NCBI RefSeq assembly: GCF_007991735.1
Contig: NZ_BJYX01000008.1
Location: 91,579-155,578 of the forward strand
Direction: 5' to 3'
DNA from: Terrabacter aerolatus
Lineage (GTDB): Bacteria > Actinomycetota > Actinomycetes > Actinomycetales > Dermatophilaceae
Length of the DNA: 64,000 bases
The translations under genes and the position numbers were made by a program. The notes below the pieces were generated by a model. It saw only the letters and a list, made by a program, of their open reading frames with translations, was not told the origin of the DNA and ran no database searches. Of this stretch, positions 55,479-64,000 are shown in pieces (position 1 is the stretch's first letter; every line of letters begins with the position of its first letter).

Positions 55479-55742
55479 GTGGAGACGACGCCTGCCGGGG
55501 ACGACAGGGAGCACCTCATCGTACTGCCCGAGCGTGGGACCGCCGAGTCGCTCGCCGACGAGCTCGAGGCCGAGGGGCTGCACGACGTGCGGGTCGTCCG
55601 TGAGGCCCTCGCCGGTGAGGACGACTCCGAGGACCACGAGTGGGCGGTCTACGTGCGCACCCCGTCCGACCCTGCGTATGCCGTGCGCTTCGAAGCGCTC
55701 GCGGCCGCCCACGACGGGTGGTACGACCCGGACCCTCGCTGA
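55479..55742 (+). CDS. Small protein, RraB-like fold possible, 87 aa
   Basis: LIVLPERGTAESLADELEAEGLHDVRVVREALAGEDDSEDHEWAVYVRTP... with a terminal DGWYDPDPR. The alternating beta-alpha layout and W in HEWAVYV resemble RraB-type (ribonuclease E inhibitor) small proteins, but the match is not certain. GTG start at 55479, 18 bp after the GAF-ANTAR gene. Heptamer repeats begin at its stop codon. Confidence 0.6.
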   Translation: METTPAGDDREHLIVLPERGTAESLADELEAEGLHDVRVVREALAGEDDSEDHEWAVYVRTPSDPAYAVRFEALAAAHDGWYDPDPR

Positions 55743-55774
55743 GCCCTGAACCCTGAGCCCTGAACCCTGAATCC
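55740..55774 (+). repeat. 7-bp tandem repeat starting at a stop codon
   Basis: Five heptamers TGAGCCC/TGAACCC/TGAGCCC/TGAACCC/TGAATCC. The first TGA is the stop of the 87-aa gene; seven is not a multiple of three, so successive TGAs fall in all three forward frames. Confidence 0.95.
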
Positions 55775-56014
55775 GGCTCGTCTCGACGGTGGCGACGACC
55801 TCGTGGTCGGCCACGTCCGTGCCGAGCTGGCCGGCGAGCCGGTCGACGAGGTCGTCGAGGTCGTCGAGGTCTTCGACGGCGCCCTCGTCGTGGCAGGTGC
55901 GGAACTGGGTCGTGCGGAAGTGGCGCGCAGCTCCTCGGCGAGCGTGGTCCGGTCCAGGTCGCGAGCCTCGGTGGAGCGGCGCGAGCGGTCGCGATGGCGC
56001 GCACGACGCGGCAT
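55775..56014 (-). pseudogene. Frameshifted small gene divergent from clpB
   Basis: ATG at 56012-56014 with GGGAGAAGG about 6 bp upstream opens MPRRARHRDRSRR...DLDRTTLAEELR, then coding character moves to the next frame near 55922: HFRTTQFRTCHDEGAVEDLDDLDDLVDRLAGQLGTDVADHEVVATVET, with nearly all third bases G/C. One base inserted near CTGCGCGCC would join them. The joined frame has no clear stop before the heptamer repeats. Either a decayed gene, a sequencing error, or frameshifting. No family recognised. Confidence 0.4.
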
Positions 56015-56039
56015 ACGTCACCTTCTCCCACCGCACGAA

Positions 56040-56060
56040 GTTGAGTGGAATACACTCAAG
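56040..56060. promoter_or_regulatory. HAIR operator (HspR binding) upstream of clpB
   Basis: GTTGAGT-GGAATAC-ACTCAAG: 13 of 14 conserved HAIR positions. It lies 48 bp upstream of clpB and 26 bp upstream of the divergent frameshifted gene. Confidence 0.9.
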
Positions 56061-56108
56061 TCAGCGCCGGTTGACGCCTGTGAACCCACCCCCCGACCAG
56101 GAGCACGC

Positions 56109-58670
56109 ATGGACCTACAGCTGACCATCAAGGCTCAGGAGGCCTTCGCCCAGGCCGCGACGACGGCGACCGGCAAGCACCACCCGAACATCGAGCCGGC
56201 ACACCTGCTGCTCGCGTTGGCAGCCCAGAGCGGCACGACCACCCCGGCCCTGCTCACCGCGGGCGGCTCCACCGTCGCCGCCGCGACGGCCGCGGCGGAG
56301 CGTGCGATGGCCACGATGCCCCAGGTCACCGGTGGCACCCAGCAGCCGCAGCTCTCGCCGACGGCGGCCCGGGTGCTGCAGCAGGCCCAGCAGTACATGA
56401 CGGCGATGGGCGACTCCTACGTCTCCACCGACCACCTCCTGCTCGCCCTCGCCCGCACCGGCCAGTTCGGCCTCGACGCCGACGCGATCGAGAAGGCGAT
56501 CCCCGAGCTGCGCGGCGGTCGCCCCGTCACCTCGGACAACCCCGAGGGCACCTTCGAGGCGCTCGCGAAGTACGGCACCGACCTCACGGCCCGGGCCCGC
56601 GAGGGCAAGCTCGACCCCGTCATCGGACGCGACGCCGAGATCCGCCGTGTCGTGCAGGTCCTCTCCCGCCGCACGAAGAACAACCCGGTCCTCATCGGCG
56701 AGCCGGGCGTCGGCAAGACCGCCGTCGTCGAGGGCCTGGCCCAGCGCATCGTCGAGGGCGACGTGCCCGAGAGCCTGCGCGACAAGACGCTCTACTCCCT
56801 CGACCTCGGGGCCATGCTCGCCGGGGCGAAGTACCGCGGCGAGTTCGAGGAGCGGCTCAAGGCCGTCCTCGAGGAGATCAAGGGCAGCGACGGGCAGATC
56901 GTCACCTTCATCGACGAGATCCACACCGTCGTCGGGGCCGGCGCCGGCGGTGAGGGCGCCATGGACGCCGGCAACATGCTCAAGCCCATGCTCGCCCGCG
57001 GTGAGCTGCGCCTCGTCGGCGCGACGACCCTCGACGAGTACCGCAAGCACATCGAGAAGGACGCCGCCCTCGAGCGCCGCTTCCAGCAGGTCTTCGTCGG
57101 CGAGCCGTCGGTCGAGGACACCATCGCCATCCTGCGCGGGCTCAAGGAGCGCTACGAGGCCCACCACAAGGTGACGATCGCCGACTCGGCCCTCGTCGCG
57201 GCGGCCTCGCTCTCCGACCGCTACATCTCCGGACGCCAGCTGCCCGACAAGGCCATCGACCTCATCGACGAGGCGGCCTCCCGGCTGCGCATGGAGATCG
57301 ACTCCAGCCCGGTCGAGATCGACGAGCTGCGCCGCTCGGTCGACCGGCTCAAGATGGAGGAGTTCGCGCTCGAGCAGGAGACCGACGCGGCCTCCCGCGA
57401 CCGCCTCGAGCGGCTGCGCAAGGACCTCGCCGACCGCTCGGAGGAGCTCGCCGCGCTCAACGCCCGGTGGGAGGCCGAGAAGGCCGGCCTCAACGCCGTC
57501 GGCGACCTCAAGGCCAGGATCGACGACCTCCGCGTCCAGGCAGACCGGCTCCAGCGCGAGGGCGACCTCGCAGGGGCCTCGAAGATCGCCTACGGCGACA
57601 TCCCGGCCCTCGAGAAGCAGCTGGCGACCGCCCAGGAGCGCGAGGCCGCGGCGACCGCCGTCGACGAGGAGCCCATGGTCAAGGAGGAGGTCGGGGCCGA
57701 CGACATCGCCGACGTCATCTCCGCGTGGACCGGCATCCCCGCCGGGCGTCTCATGGAGGGCGAGTCCGAGAAGCTGCTGCACATGGAGCAGCACATCGGC
57801 GCCCGGCTCATCGGTCAGGCCGACGCCGTCCGCGCCGTGTCCGACGCCGTGCGCCGCACCCGCGCCGGGGTCTCGGACCCCGACCGTCCGACCGGCAGCT
57901 TCCTCTTCCTCGGCCCGACCGGTGTCGGCAAGACCGAGCTCGCCAAGAGCCTCGCCGACTTCCTCTTCGACGACGAGCGCGCCATGGTCCGCATCGACAT
58001 GTCGGAGTACTCCGAGCGGCACTCGGTCGCGCGCCTCATCGGTGCTCCTCCCGGCTACGTCGGCTACGAGGAGGGCGGTCAGCTCACCGAGGCCGTCCGC
58101 CGTCGGCCCTACTCCGTCATCCTGCTCGACGAGGTGGAGAAGGCGCACCCGGAGACGTTCGACATCCTGCTCCAGGTGCTCGACGACGGCCGGTTGACCG
58201 ACGGCCAGGGTCGCACCGTCGACTTCCGCAACGTCATCCTCGTGCTGACCTCCAACCTCGGGTCGCAGTTCCTCACCGACCCGCTGCTCGGACCCGATGC
58301 CCGGCGCGAGTCGGTCATGGGCGTCGTGCGCTCGGCGTTCAAGCCCGAGTTCCTCAACCGGCTCGACGAGGTCGTCGTCTTCGACGCCCTGAGCCGCGAC
58401 GACCTCGCGCACATCGTCGACCTGCAGGTGCGCGCCTTCGCCGAGCGGCTCTCGGACCGGCGGATCACGCTCGAGGTCAGCGACGAGGCCCGACAGTGGC
58501 TGGCGGCGCGTGGCTACGACCCCGCCTACGGTGCTCGCCCGCTGCGCCGGCTCGTGCAGCGCGAGATCGGCGACCGCCTGGCCCGGGGACTGCTCTCCGG
58601 CGAGGTGCGCGACGGCGCCACCGTGCAGGTCGGCGTCGACGCGGCAGGGGAGAGCCTCACCCTCGGCTGA
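56109..58670 (+). CDS. clpB: ATP-dependent disaggregase ClpB
   Basis: AAA+ disaggregase working with DnaK. N domain from [22 protein letters not shown]; first ATPase with Walker A GEPGVGKT (about 198-205) and [14 protein letters not shown]; a middle coiled-coil (about 400-530, [19 protein letters not shown]...), second ATPase with GPTGVGKTE (about 601), [11 protein letters not shown]. 853 aa, normal for ClpB; the coiled coil excludes ClpC. ATG at 56109 after AGGAG. Overlaps the convergent HAD gene by 14 bp. Confidence 0.98.
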   Translation: MDLQLTIKAQEAFAQAATTATGKHHPNIEPAHLLLALAAQSGTTTPALLTAGGSTVAAATAAAERAMATMPQVTGGTQQPQLSPTAARVLQQAQQYMTAMGDSYVSTDHLLLALARTGQFGLDADAIEKAIPELRGGRPVTSDNPEGTFEALAKYGTDLTARAREGKLDPVIGRDAEIRRVVQVLSRRTKNNPVLIGEPGVGKTAVVEGLAQRIVEGDVPESLRDKTLYSLDLGAMLAGAKYRGEFEERLKAVLEEIKGSDGQIVTFIDEIHTVVGAGAGGEGAMDAGNMLKPMLARGELRLVGATTLDEYRKHIEKDAALERRFQQVFVGEPSVEDTIAILRGLKERYEAHHKVTIADSALVAAASLSDRYISGRQLPDKAIDLIDEAASRLRMEIDSSPVEIDELRRSVDRLKMEEFALEQETDAASRDRLERLRKDLADRSEELAALNARWEAEKAGLNAVGDLKARIDDLRVQADRLQREGDLAGASKIAYGDIPALEKQLATAQEREAAATAVDEEPMVKEEVGADDIADVISAWTGIPAGRLMEGESEKLLHMEQHIGARLIGQADAVRAVSDAVRRTRAGVSDPDRPTGSFLFLGPTGVGKTELAKSLADFLFDDERAMVRIDMSEYSERHSVARLIGAPPGYVGYEEGGQLTEAVRRRPYSVILLDEVEKAHPETFDILLQVLDDGRLTDGQGRTVDFRNVILVLTSNLGSQFLTDPLLGPDARRESVMGVVRSAFKPEFLNRLDEVVVFDALSRDDLAHIVDLQVRAFAERLSDRRITLEVSDEARQWLAARGYDPAYGARPLRRLVQREIGDRLARGLLSGEVRDGATVQVGVDAAGESLTLG

Positions 58671-59256
58671 AGACCTCTGCGTCCCAACCGAAGTCACGGG
58701 CGGCCGCGACGTTCTCGTCGCGGTCGTCCGTGAACCACACCTCCGTGCGGGCGACCACGCACCCGAGGTCGGCCTCGATCGCACGGTGCGCGGCGGCATA
58801 CGCCAGCGGGTCGGGCTTGACCACGCCGAAGTCGGCGCTGTTGAGCAGGCCGTCGAAGAGCCGGGTGAGCCCGAGCAGCTCCAGCTCGTGCGGCACGTGG
58901 TCGGTGCCGTTGGTGAAGACGTAGGTGCGGTGGCCTCCCGAGCGCAGGGTCTCGAGCCGCTCGACGGTCTCGTCGATGACGCAGCCGCGGTGCTCGCGCC
59001 AGCGCGTCATGTGCTCGCGCACCCGCGCCGGCTCGGGGACGACCTCCTCGAGCGCGGCGCAGATGGCGGCATACCACTCGTCGAAGGTGCGCCGACCGGT
59101 GATGGTCGGCAGGAGGAGGTCAGTGCGGAACGCCGTCGCCGCGACGTGCCCCGCCGGCAGCCCGAGGGCCGCCTCGATGGCGGGGTCGGCGTCGCCCGGT
59201 GCGAAGTCCCGGACGACGCCGTCGAGGTCGAAGACGTATGCCGCGTGGTCCCTCAC
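58657..59256 (-). CDS. HAD-superfamily hydrolase, 199 aa
   Basis: HAD-IA motifs in order: YVFDLDGVVRDF (nucleophile Asp), TYVFTNGTD, VVKPDP (Lys) and VWFTDDRDENVAAA (acidic pair). A helical cap lies between motifs I and II. GTG start at 59254-59256 overlaps the stop of the upstream gene. Phosphatase of unknown substrate. Confidence 0.86.
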   Translation of the reverse strand: MRDHAAYVFDLDGVVRDFAPGDADPAIEAALGLPAGHVAATAFRTDLLLPTITGRRTFDEWYAAICAALEEVVPEPARVREHMTRWREHRGCVIDETVERLETLRSGGHRTYVFTNGTDHVPHELELLGLTRLFDGLLNSADFGVVKPDPLAYAAAHRAIEADLGCVVARTEVWFTDDRDENVAAARDFGWDAEVFSRG

Positions 59257-59978
59257 ACCGACCCGTCGCGCGGCGAGCGCTCGCCGGAGGGGACCGCGTC
59301 GGCGTGCGTGGAGTCGGCGTGGGTGGAGCTGGCGTAGTCCGTGCTCGCCGAGTCGGTGCTCGTCGAGTCGGTGCCTGCGTAGTCCGTGCTCGTGGGGTCG
59401 ACGTGGTCCGCACCCGGGTGGCCCGAACCGGTGTGGCTCGACCCGTGGCCGGCGTCGGTCGCGGACGACTCGTCGGCCCACGACGCCGTGCCCTCGTGGA
59501 CGCTGCCCTCGGCGCGGCCGGTCACGACGTCGGCGACCGACGGGCCCTCGCGCTCGCGCCACTCGGCCTCGCGGCGGGAGAGCTCGGCCTCGCGGGTGTC
59601 CAGTCCCTCGTGGCGCGCGGACAGCTCGCTCTCGCGGCGGCGCAGGTCCTCGTCGCGCAGGCCGGCCTCGCGGAGGCGGAGCTCGTGGTCGCGGCGGGCG
59701 GCCTCGGCGGTCTCCTCGACCTCGGTGAGGCGGGCGGCCTCCTTCTCCTCGCGGCGCAGGCGCGCGCGGCGGCGGGCCGCGGCGGCGACCATCGCCCAGC
59801 CGAGCGCGAAGAGCAGGACCGCGACGGCGCCGTAGAGCACGAGCTCGAAGGGCGTCGCGTTGCGCGTGAAGCCGAAGGCCGAGACGGCGACCGTCCCGGT
59901 GGCCGCGTGGGTCGCCAGGTAGGTGACGACGCCGGCCCCGGCGCCGATCAGCAGCAGGATCAGTCCGAGCAGGGCCAT
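59253..59978 (-). CDS. Membrane protein with coiled coil and Ser/Thr/Asp-rich tail, 241 aa
   Basis: Two membrane segments (ALLGLILLLIGAGAGVVTYLA and TPFELVLYGAVAVLLFALGWAMVAA), then a strongly charged coiled coil rich in RRREE/LRLREAGLRDEDLRRRESEL (residues about 68-140) and a low-complexity tail with repeated STD, TDYA and STHAD units. ATG at 59978 with AAGGAG 8 bp upstream. Coupled to the HAD gene (GTGA). Function unknown. Confidence 0.75.
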   Translation of the reverse strand: MALLGLILLLIGAGAGVVTYLATHAATGTVAVSAFGFTRNATPFELVLYGAVAVLLFALGWAMVAAAARRRARLRREEKEAARLTEVEETAEAARRDHELRLREAGLRDEDLRRRESELSARHEGLDTREAELSRREAEWREREGPSVADVVTGRAEGSVHEGTASWADESSATDAGHGSSHTGSGHPGADHVDPTSTDYAGTDSTSTDSASTDYASSTHADSTHADAVPSGERSPRDGSV

Positions 59979-60111
59979 GGTTCGTGCTCCTTCGTCAGGT
60001 GGCGGGGTGGTCCCGCCGTGATCGTCCCCGACCCTAGCCATACCCACATCGCGCCGGACGTCCGAGCGCGGCCGACCGGAGCGGGGTCGCGCCTCGGTTA
60101 GCCTGACCACC

Positions 60112-60819
60112 ATGCGCATCCAGGCAAAGCTCGCCGCGGCCGCCCTCTCGGCGCTCAGCGTCGTCACGGTGGCGTCCTGCTCGAGCGACGCGGGGACCAC
60201 CACGGGAGCGACGCAGCAGTCGCCGGCGCAGCAGCTCGCCGCCGCCAAGGCCAAGGTCGACGCCGCGCCCTCGGTGCACCTCGCGCTCGCGAGCAGCAAC
60301 GTCCCGCAGGGTTCGAGCGGTGTCGTGTCGGCCGACGGCTGGGGCAAGCACCCGCCGGCATTCAAGGGCACCTTCAAGGTGACGCTCAAGGGCATCCAGG
60401 CCGACGCCGAGATCACCTCGCTCGACGGAGACGTCTACGCCAAGCTGCCGCTGATCCCGGGCACCAACAAGATCGACCCGAAGACCTTCGGCCTGCCCGA
60501 CCCGGCCGTCCTCTTCTCGCCCGACAAAGGCCTGACGACGCTCCTCACGGCCACGACCTCCCCGGTCGCGGGTGACAAGGTGCGGCAGGGCTCCGAGGTG
60601 CTGACGACGATCAAGGGCAGCGTGCCGGGCAAGGCCGTCACCGACCTCTTCCTCATCGGCGACCCCACCGGCACGTTCCGGGCGACCTACGGCCTGACCG
60701 ACTCCCAGGAGCTGCGCCAGGTCGTCATCACCGGGCCGTTCTTCGGCGCCGGGACGACGTCGACCTACACGCTGACGCTCGACCAGTACGGCCAGCCCGT
60801 CACGATCACCAAGCCCTGA
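60112..60819 (+). CDS. lprG: LppX/LprAFG family lipoprotein, LprG-like, 235 aa
   Basis: Lipoprotein signal ending LSVVTVASC (lipobox), then a beta-rich lipid-carrier domain with SVHLALASSN, GTFKVTLKGIQADAEITSLDGDVYAKLP and LRQVVITGPFFG. In mycobacteria LprG carries triacylated glycolipids and lipoarabinomannan and is paired with the P55 transporter, as here. ATG at 60112. Confidence 0.88.
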   Translation: MRIQAKLAAAALSALSVVTVASCSSDAGTTTGATQQSPAQQLAAAKAKVDAAPSVHLALASSNVPQGSSGVVSADGWGKHPPAFKGTFKVTLKGIQADAEITSLDGDVYAKLPLIPGTNKIDPKTFGLPDPAVLFSPDKGLTTLLTATTSPVAGDKVRQGSEVLTTIKGSVPGKAVTDLFLIGDPTGTFRATYGLTDSQELRQVVITGPFFGAGTTSTYTLTLDQYGQPVTITKP

Positions 60820-60826
60820 CCCGCCG

Positions 60827-62587
60827 GTGACCCCACCCGTCCCGGCGTCCGCCGGAGCCCCGACGAGCTCCGGCTCCCGCCGCCTCGCGCTGCTGTCGGC
60901 GGCGTCCGCGGCCGTGGCCCTCGCCGCCGCCGACACCTATGTCGTCGTGCTCGCCCTGACCGACATGATGGCCGGGGTGGGGATCGGCATCGACGCGCTC
61001 CAGCGGGCAACGCCGATCATCTCGGGCTTCCTCCTCGGCTACATCGCGGTGCTGCCGCTCATCGGCCGCCTGTCCGACCTGCTCGACCGCCGCCGCATCC
61101 TGCTCGCGTGCCTCCTCGTCTTCGCCGTGGGGTCGGCGGGCACGGCGCTCGCCGTCGAGATGCCGGTGCTCGTGACCGGGCGGGTGCTGCAGGGCATCGG
61201 TGGCGGCGGCCTCGTGCCGGCGACGCTCGCGCTCGTCGCGGACCTGTGGCCGGCGCACCGTCGTGGCACGCCGCTGGGCGTCGTCGGCGCCGTGCAGGAG
61301 CTCGGGTCGGTGCTCGGGCCGGTTCTCGGCGCGGTCGTCCTCGCCTGGTCGGGATGGCGGGCGATCTTCTGGCTCAACGTCGCTGCCGCGCTCGTGCTGT
61401 ATGCCGTCATCCACCTCCTCGGGGCCCGTGGTCTCCCGTCGGGCTCGGGTCGGGAAGGGGCGCCGCCTCGCCGCGGCCGCGCCCGGACGGTCGTCGCAGG
61501 CCTGCTCGCGGTCCTCGGCCTGGCGACCACCGGACTCGCGCTCGCCGCACCCGACTCGCTCGTCACCGACGTCGTGCTGGGCGCGCCCTTCGTCCCCTTC
61601 GCCGGCACCTCGCGGGTACTGACGCCGATCGGCACGGTCGGGCTCGGACTGCTGCTCGTCGTCGCCGTCCTGACGGCGCCGCGCTGGTGGTCGGTGCTGC
61701 GTCGCGTCGACCTCGTCGGCGCCGCGCTCGTCGCGGTCGCCCTGGGCAGCCTCGTGCTGACCTTCGCGTCGTCCGACCCGGAGAAGGAGGTCGTCGGCCC
61801 GCTCGGCTACAGCCTGCTGCCGGTCGGGGCCGTCGCCCTCGCTGCGCTCGCGTGGTGGCACCGGCGCGCCGCCGACCCGCTCGTCCCGCGGGGTGTGGTC
61901 GGGGCCCGCGGCCTGAGGGCTCTCGTCGTCAGCCTGCTCGTGGGGGCGGCGCTCGTGGCGGTCGTCGTCGACGTGCCGCTGCTCGCGCGCCTCACCGACT
62001 CCTACGACGAGACCGGCGCGGCGCTGGTCCTCGTCCGGTTCCTGCTCGCCGTGCCCGTCGGTGCCCTCGTCGGTGGATGGTCGCTGCGCCGGCTCGGGGA
62101 CGGTGCGGTGGCGGGCGTCGGGCTGCTCCTCGCCGGCGGCGGGATGCTCGTCATGTCGCACTGGACGCTCGACTCGGTCAGCCGGACGCTGCCGGCCACC
62201 GTCGTGCTCGTCCTCGTCGGCCTCGGCATGGGACTCGCGCTGGCCCCGGTCAACAACGCCGCCCTGGCCGACTCGCCGGCCGACGCCCACGGGGTGGCGA
62301 GCTCCCTCGTCGTCGTCGCCCGCATGGTCGGCATGGTCGTCGGGCTGGCCCTGCTCACCTCGATCGGGCTGGGCCGCTACTTCGAGGCGGTGCGCCGGCT
62401 GCCCGACCAACTCGACACCGGCGCCCTCATCGGTGCGGGCGTGGTCCAGGTGCAGACGGTCTTCCTCGGCGGTGCGATCGCCGCGCTGGCCGGGGCGGCG
62501 GTCGCGTTCACGCTGGGCGTCACCGGACGGCGCGCGAGCGAGGTCGAGGCGGACGACGCCGACGCCCCCCGCTTCGTCCCCCTCTGA
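60827..62587 (+). CDS. MFS transporter, P55-like partner of LprG, 586 aa
   Basis: Large 14-helix MFS protein: VLTDMMAG-type first helix region (VVVLALTDMM), GRLSDLLDRRRILLACLLVF (motif A), GRVLQGIGGGGLVPATLALVADLWPAHRRG and AVQELGSVLGPVLGAVVLAWSGWRAIFWLNVAA. The length and immediate coupling to lprG (7 bp) identify it as the Rv1410c/P55-type transporter. GTG start at 60827. Confidence 0.9.
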   Translation: MTPPVPASAGAPTSSGSRRLALLSAASAAVALAAADTYVVVLALTDMMAGVGIGIDALQRATPIISGFLLGYIAVLPLIGRLSDLLDRRRILLACLLVFAVGSAGTALAVEMPVLVTGRVLQGIGGGGLVPATLALVADLWPAHRRGTPLGVVGAVQELGSVLGPVLGAVVLAWSGWRAIFWLNVAAALVLYAVIHLLGARGLPSGSGREGAPPRRGRARTVVAGLLAVLGLATTGLALAAPDSLVTDVVLGAPFVPFAGTSRVLTPIGTVGLGLLLVVAVLTAPRWWSVLRRVDLVGAALVAVALGSLVLTFASSDPEKEVVGPLGYSLLPVGAVALAALAWWHRRAADPLVPRGVVGARGLRALVVSLLVGAALVAVVVDVPLLARLTDSYDETGAALVLVRFLLAVPVGALVGGWSLRRLGDGAVAGVGLLLAGGGMLVMSHWTLDSVSRTLPATVVLVLVGLGMGLALAPVNNAALADSPADAHGVASSLVVVARMVGMVVGLALLTSIGLGRYFEAVRRLPDQLDTGALIGAGVVQVQTVFLGGAIAALAGAAVAFTLGVTGRRASEVEADDADAPRFVPL

Positions 62588-62591
62588 CTTC

Positions 62592-62660
62592 CAACACACC
62601 GAGCAGTCGCCAACCCCTGCGGTTGTAGCCGTGCGGAGCTGCCGACTGCTCGGTGTGTTG
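62592..62660. repeat. 18-bp perfect inverted repeat with nested hairpin between convergent genes
   Basis: CAACACACCGAGCAGTCG (62592-62609) and CGACTGCTCGGTGTGTTG (62643-62660) are exact reverse complements around a 33-nt loop; the loop contains CAACC-CCTGC-GGTTG (62611-62625), a second small stem. Starts 4 bp after the P55-like stop and ends 30 bp before the reverse xthA stop. Could be a bidirectional terminator or an interspersed repeat. Confidence 0.9.
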
Positions 62661-62689
62661 CGGGGAAAGGTCGGGGGTCGGCGCGGCGG

Positions 62690-63481
62690 TCAGTCGCCGA
62701 CCTGGAAGACGACGGGCGCGTGGTCCGACGCGCCCTTGCCCTTGCGCTCCTCGCGGTCGATCGCCGCACCGACGACGCGGTGCGCGAGCGCGGGCGAGCA
62801 GAGCGCGAAGTCGATGCGCATGCCTTGGCGCTTGGGGAAGCGCAGCTGCGTGTAGTCCCAGTACGTGAAGGTGCCGGGCTCGTCGGTATGGGGGCGCACG
62901 ACGTCGCTGTAGCCCGCCTCGACGACGGCTTGGAAGGCGGCGCGCTCACCGGGTGAGGTGTGGGTGCGCCCCTCGTAGTACTCGACGCTCCACACGTCGG
63001 CGTCGGTCGGCGCGATGTTCCAGTCGCCGAGGAGCGCGATCTGCGCGCCCGGGTCTTCGGCGAGCCACTGTCGCCCGGCGCCCGCCAGGGCGTCTAGCCA
63101 GTCGAGCTTGTAGCCGAGGTGCGGGTCGTCGAGCGCCCGGCCGTTCGGGACGTAGAGCGACCAGACGCGCACCCCGTTGCAGAGCGCCCCGATGGCCCGG
63201 GCTTCGGGCACGGCCGTTTCGCCCCAGCCGGGCATGCCGTCGAAGCCGACCTGCACGTCGTCGAGGCCGACACGCGAGACGACGGCGACACCGTTCCACT
63301 GGCTCAGCCCGTGGTGGGCGACCTCGTAGCCGAGCGCCTCGAACCGGTCGAGCGGGAACTGGTCCGCCCGGGCCTTGGTCTCCTGGATGGCGAGCACGTC
63401 GACGTCGGTGCGCTCCAGCCAGGCAGCGACACGGTCGATGCGGGACCGGATGGAGTTGACGTTCCAGGTGGCGATGCGCAC
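62690..63481 (-). CDS. xthA: Exodeoxyribonuclease III
   Basis: AP endonuclease/exonuclease III of base excision repair, 263 aa. Motifs: RIATWNVNSIRSR, LAIQETKARADQFP (metal Glu), VWSLYVPNGR, LLGDWNIAPTDADV, RIDFALCSPAL and GASDHAPVVFQV (catalytic His-Asp). GTG at 63479-63481 begins the conserved RIATWN. Confidence 0.95.
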   Translation of the reverse strand: MRIATWNVNSIRSRIDRVAAWLERTDVDVLAIQETKARADQFPLDRFEALGYEVAHHGLSQWNGVAVVSRVGLDDVQVGFDGMPGWGETAVPEARAIGALCNGVRVWSLYVPNGRALDDPHLGYKLDWLDALAGAGRQWLAEDPGAQIALLGDWNIAPTDADVWSVEYYEGRTHTSPGERAAFQAVVEAGYSDVVRPHTDEPGTFTYWDYTQLRFPKRQGMRIDFALCSPALAHRVVGAAIDREERKGKGASDHAPVVFQVGD

Positions 63482-63533
63482 AGTCGGCCACCCTAGACCG
63501 CCTGACCGGCGGTGGGTGCCTAGGGTGAGCCGC

Positions 63534-64000
63534 ATGACTGCACAGCGGACGACGCGACCCACGGCCCTCGTCACCGGAGCGAGCGCCGGCATCGGCCACG
63601 AGTTCGCGCGGCAGCTCGCGGCGCGGGGGCACGACCTCGTCGTCGTCGCCCGCGATCGGGCCCGCCTCGACGCGGTGGCCGCCGAGCTGACGAGCACGTA
63701 TGCCGTGCGCGTCGAGGTGCTCGTCGCCGACCTCTCGGACCGGTCGGCCCTCCAGGCGGTCGCCGACCGCGTCGCCGACCCGGGGCGCCCCGTCGACGTG
63801 CTCGTCAACAACGCGGGCTACGGCCAGCGTCGCAGCTTCCTGCGCAACGACGTCGCCGTGGAGGAGGCGGCGTTCGACGTGCTGACGCGGGCCGTGCTCG
63901 TGCTGTCCCACGCGGCCGGGGTCGCGATGCGGGAGCGTGGCCACGGCCGGATCGTCAACGTGTCGTCGGTGGCCGGTTTCATCGCGTCGGGCTCCTACTT
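63534..64000 (+). CDS. Short-chain dehydrogenase/reductase, N-terminal part (runs off the window)
   Basis: SDR Rossmann domain: TALVTGASAGIGHEFARQLAARGHDLVVVARDRARL (TGxxxGIG), VDVLVNNAGYG (NNAG) and RIVNVSSVAGF with the catalytic Ser. The YxxxK motif lies beyond the end. ATG at 63534. Substrate unknown. Confidence 0.9.
   Translation, partial: MTAQRTTRPTALVTGASAGIGHEFARQLAARGHDLVVVARDRARLDAVAAELTSTYAVRVEVLVADLSDRSALQAVADRVADPGRPVDVLVNNAGYGQRRSFLRNDVAVEEAAFDVLTRAVLVLSHAAGVAMRERGHGRIVNVSSVAGFIASGSY

Noticed and set aside
56115..58799. 894-codon open frame opposite clpB
   Set aside because: Antisense shadow of clpB; same low-information composition as other shadows.

Overview
The window is high-GC (about 73 percent), densely packed DNA with strong G/C in third codon positions, from an actinobacterium. 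HspR with HAIR operators, an MptB-type mannosyltransferase, an LprG/P55 pair, DUF1918, DUF1876, DUF3626 and DUF4235 proteins and abundant GTG starts point to Micrococcales, and by inference to an Intrasporangiaceae-like genus (Janibacter/Tetrasphaera/Terrabacter type). I recognise no tRNA, rRNA, CRISPR array, insertion sequence or prophage. The region reads as ordinary chromosome.

Layout. 1-5.9 kb: histidine utilisation (end of hutU, then an M20 amidohydrolase, hutF and hutI overlapping by 4 bp), with two unrelated reverse genes inserted. 5.9-12.2 kb: a stress/dormancy-like cluster (two DUF1918 proteins, a beta-CASP metallo-beta-lactamase, a zinc alcohol dehydrogenase and pyruvate phosphate dikinase) with two DosR-like palindromes. 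12.9-16.1 kb: a TPP riboswitch followed by ykoE and a fused ATPase-ATPase-EcfT gene, a thiamine/HMP ECF transporter. 16-21.5 kb: lipoproteins, a phosphatase, MptB and an AlaA-type aminotransferase. 21.6-23.2 kb: a fluoride riboswitch followed by a universal-stress-like gene and two crcB genes. 23-46.8 kb: single metabolic genes and regulators, including an L,D-transpeptidase, LDH, TetR and MarR regulators with palindromic operators, and a marR-MFS-isochorismatase operon. 47-51.3 kb: dnaK-grpE-dnaJ-hspR. 51.4-55.5 kb: a very large kinase-receiver-ANTAR protein followed by a GAF-ANTAR protein. 56-58.7 kb: clpB behind a near-perfect HAIR site. 59-64 kb: an lprG-P55 pair, exonuclease III and the start of an SDR gene.

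How the parts connect. HspR (50.8 kb) should repress its own operon and clpB through the HAIR sites at 46.90 and 56.04 kb. The two metabolite riboswitches head complete response units: thiamine uptake, and fluoride export plus a stress protein. The two consecutive ANTAR proteins suggest an RNA-level antitermination circuit, and a 15-bp hairpin lies between them.

Most unusual signals: (1) the octamer GTATGCCG occurs 33 times on the two strands against about 2 expected from base composition, in genes and intergenic DNA alike; (2) one polypeptide carries kinase, receiver, PAS and ANTAR domains; (3) short tandem repeats sit exactly at or across stop codons of several genes; (4) a perfect 18-bp inverted repeat with a nested hairpin lies between convergent genes at 62.6 kb; (5) a reverse-strand gene opposite clpB has a good ribosome binding site but a frameshift.
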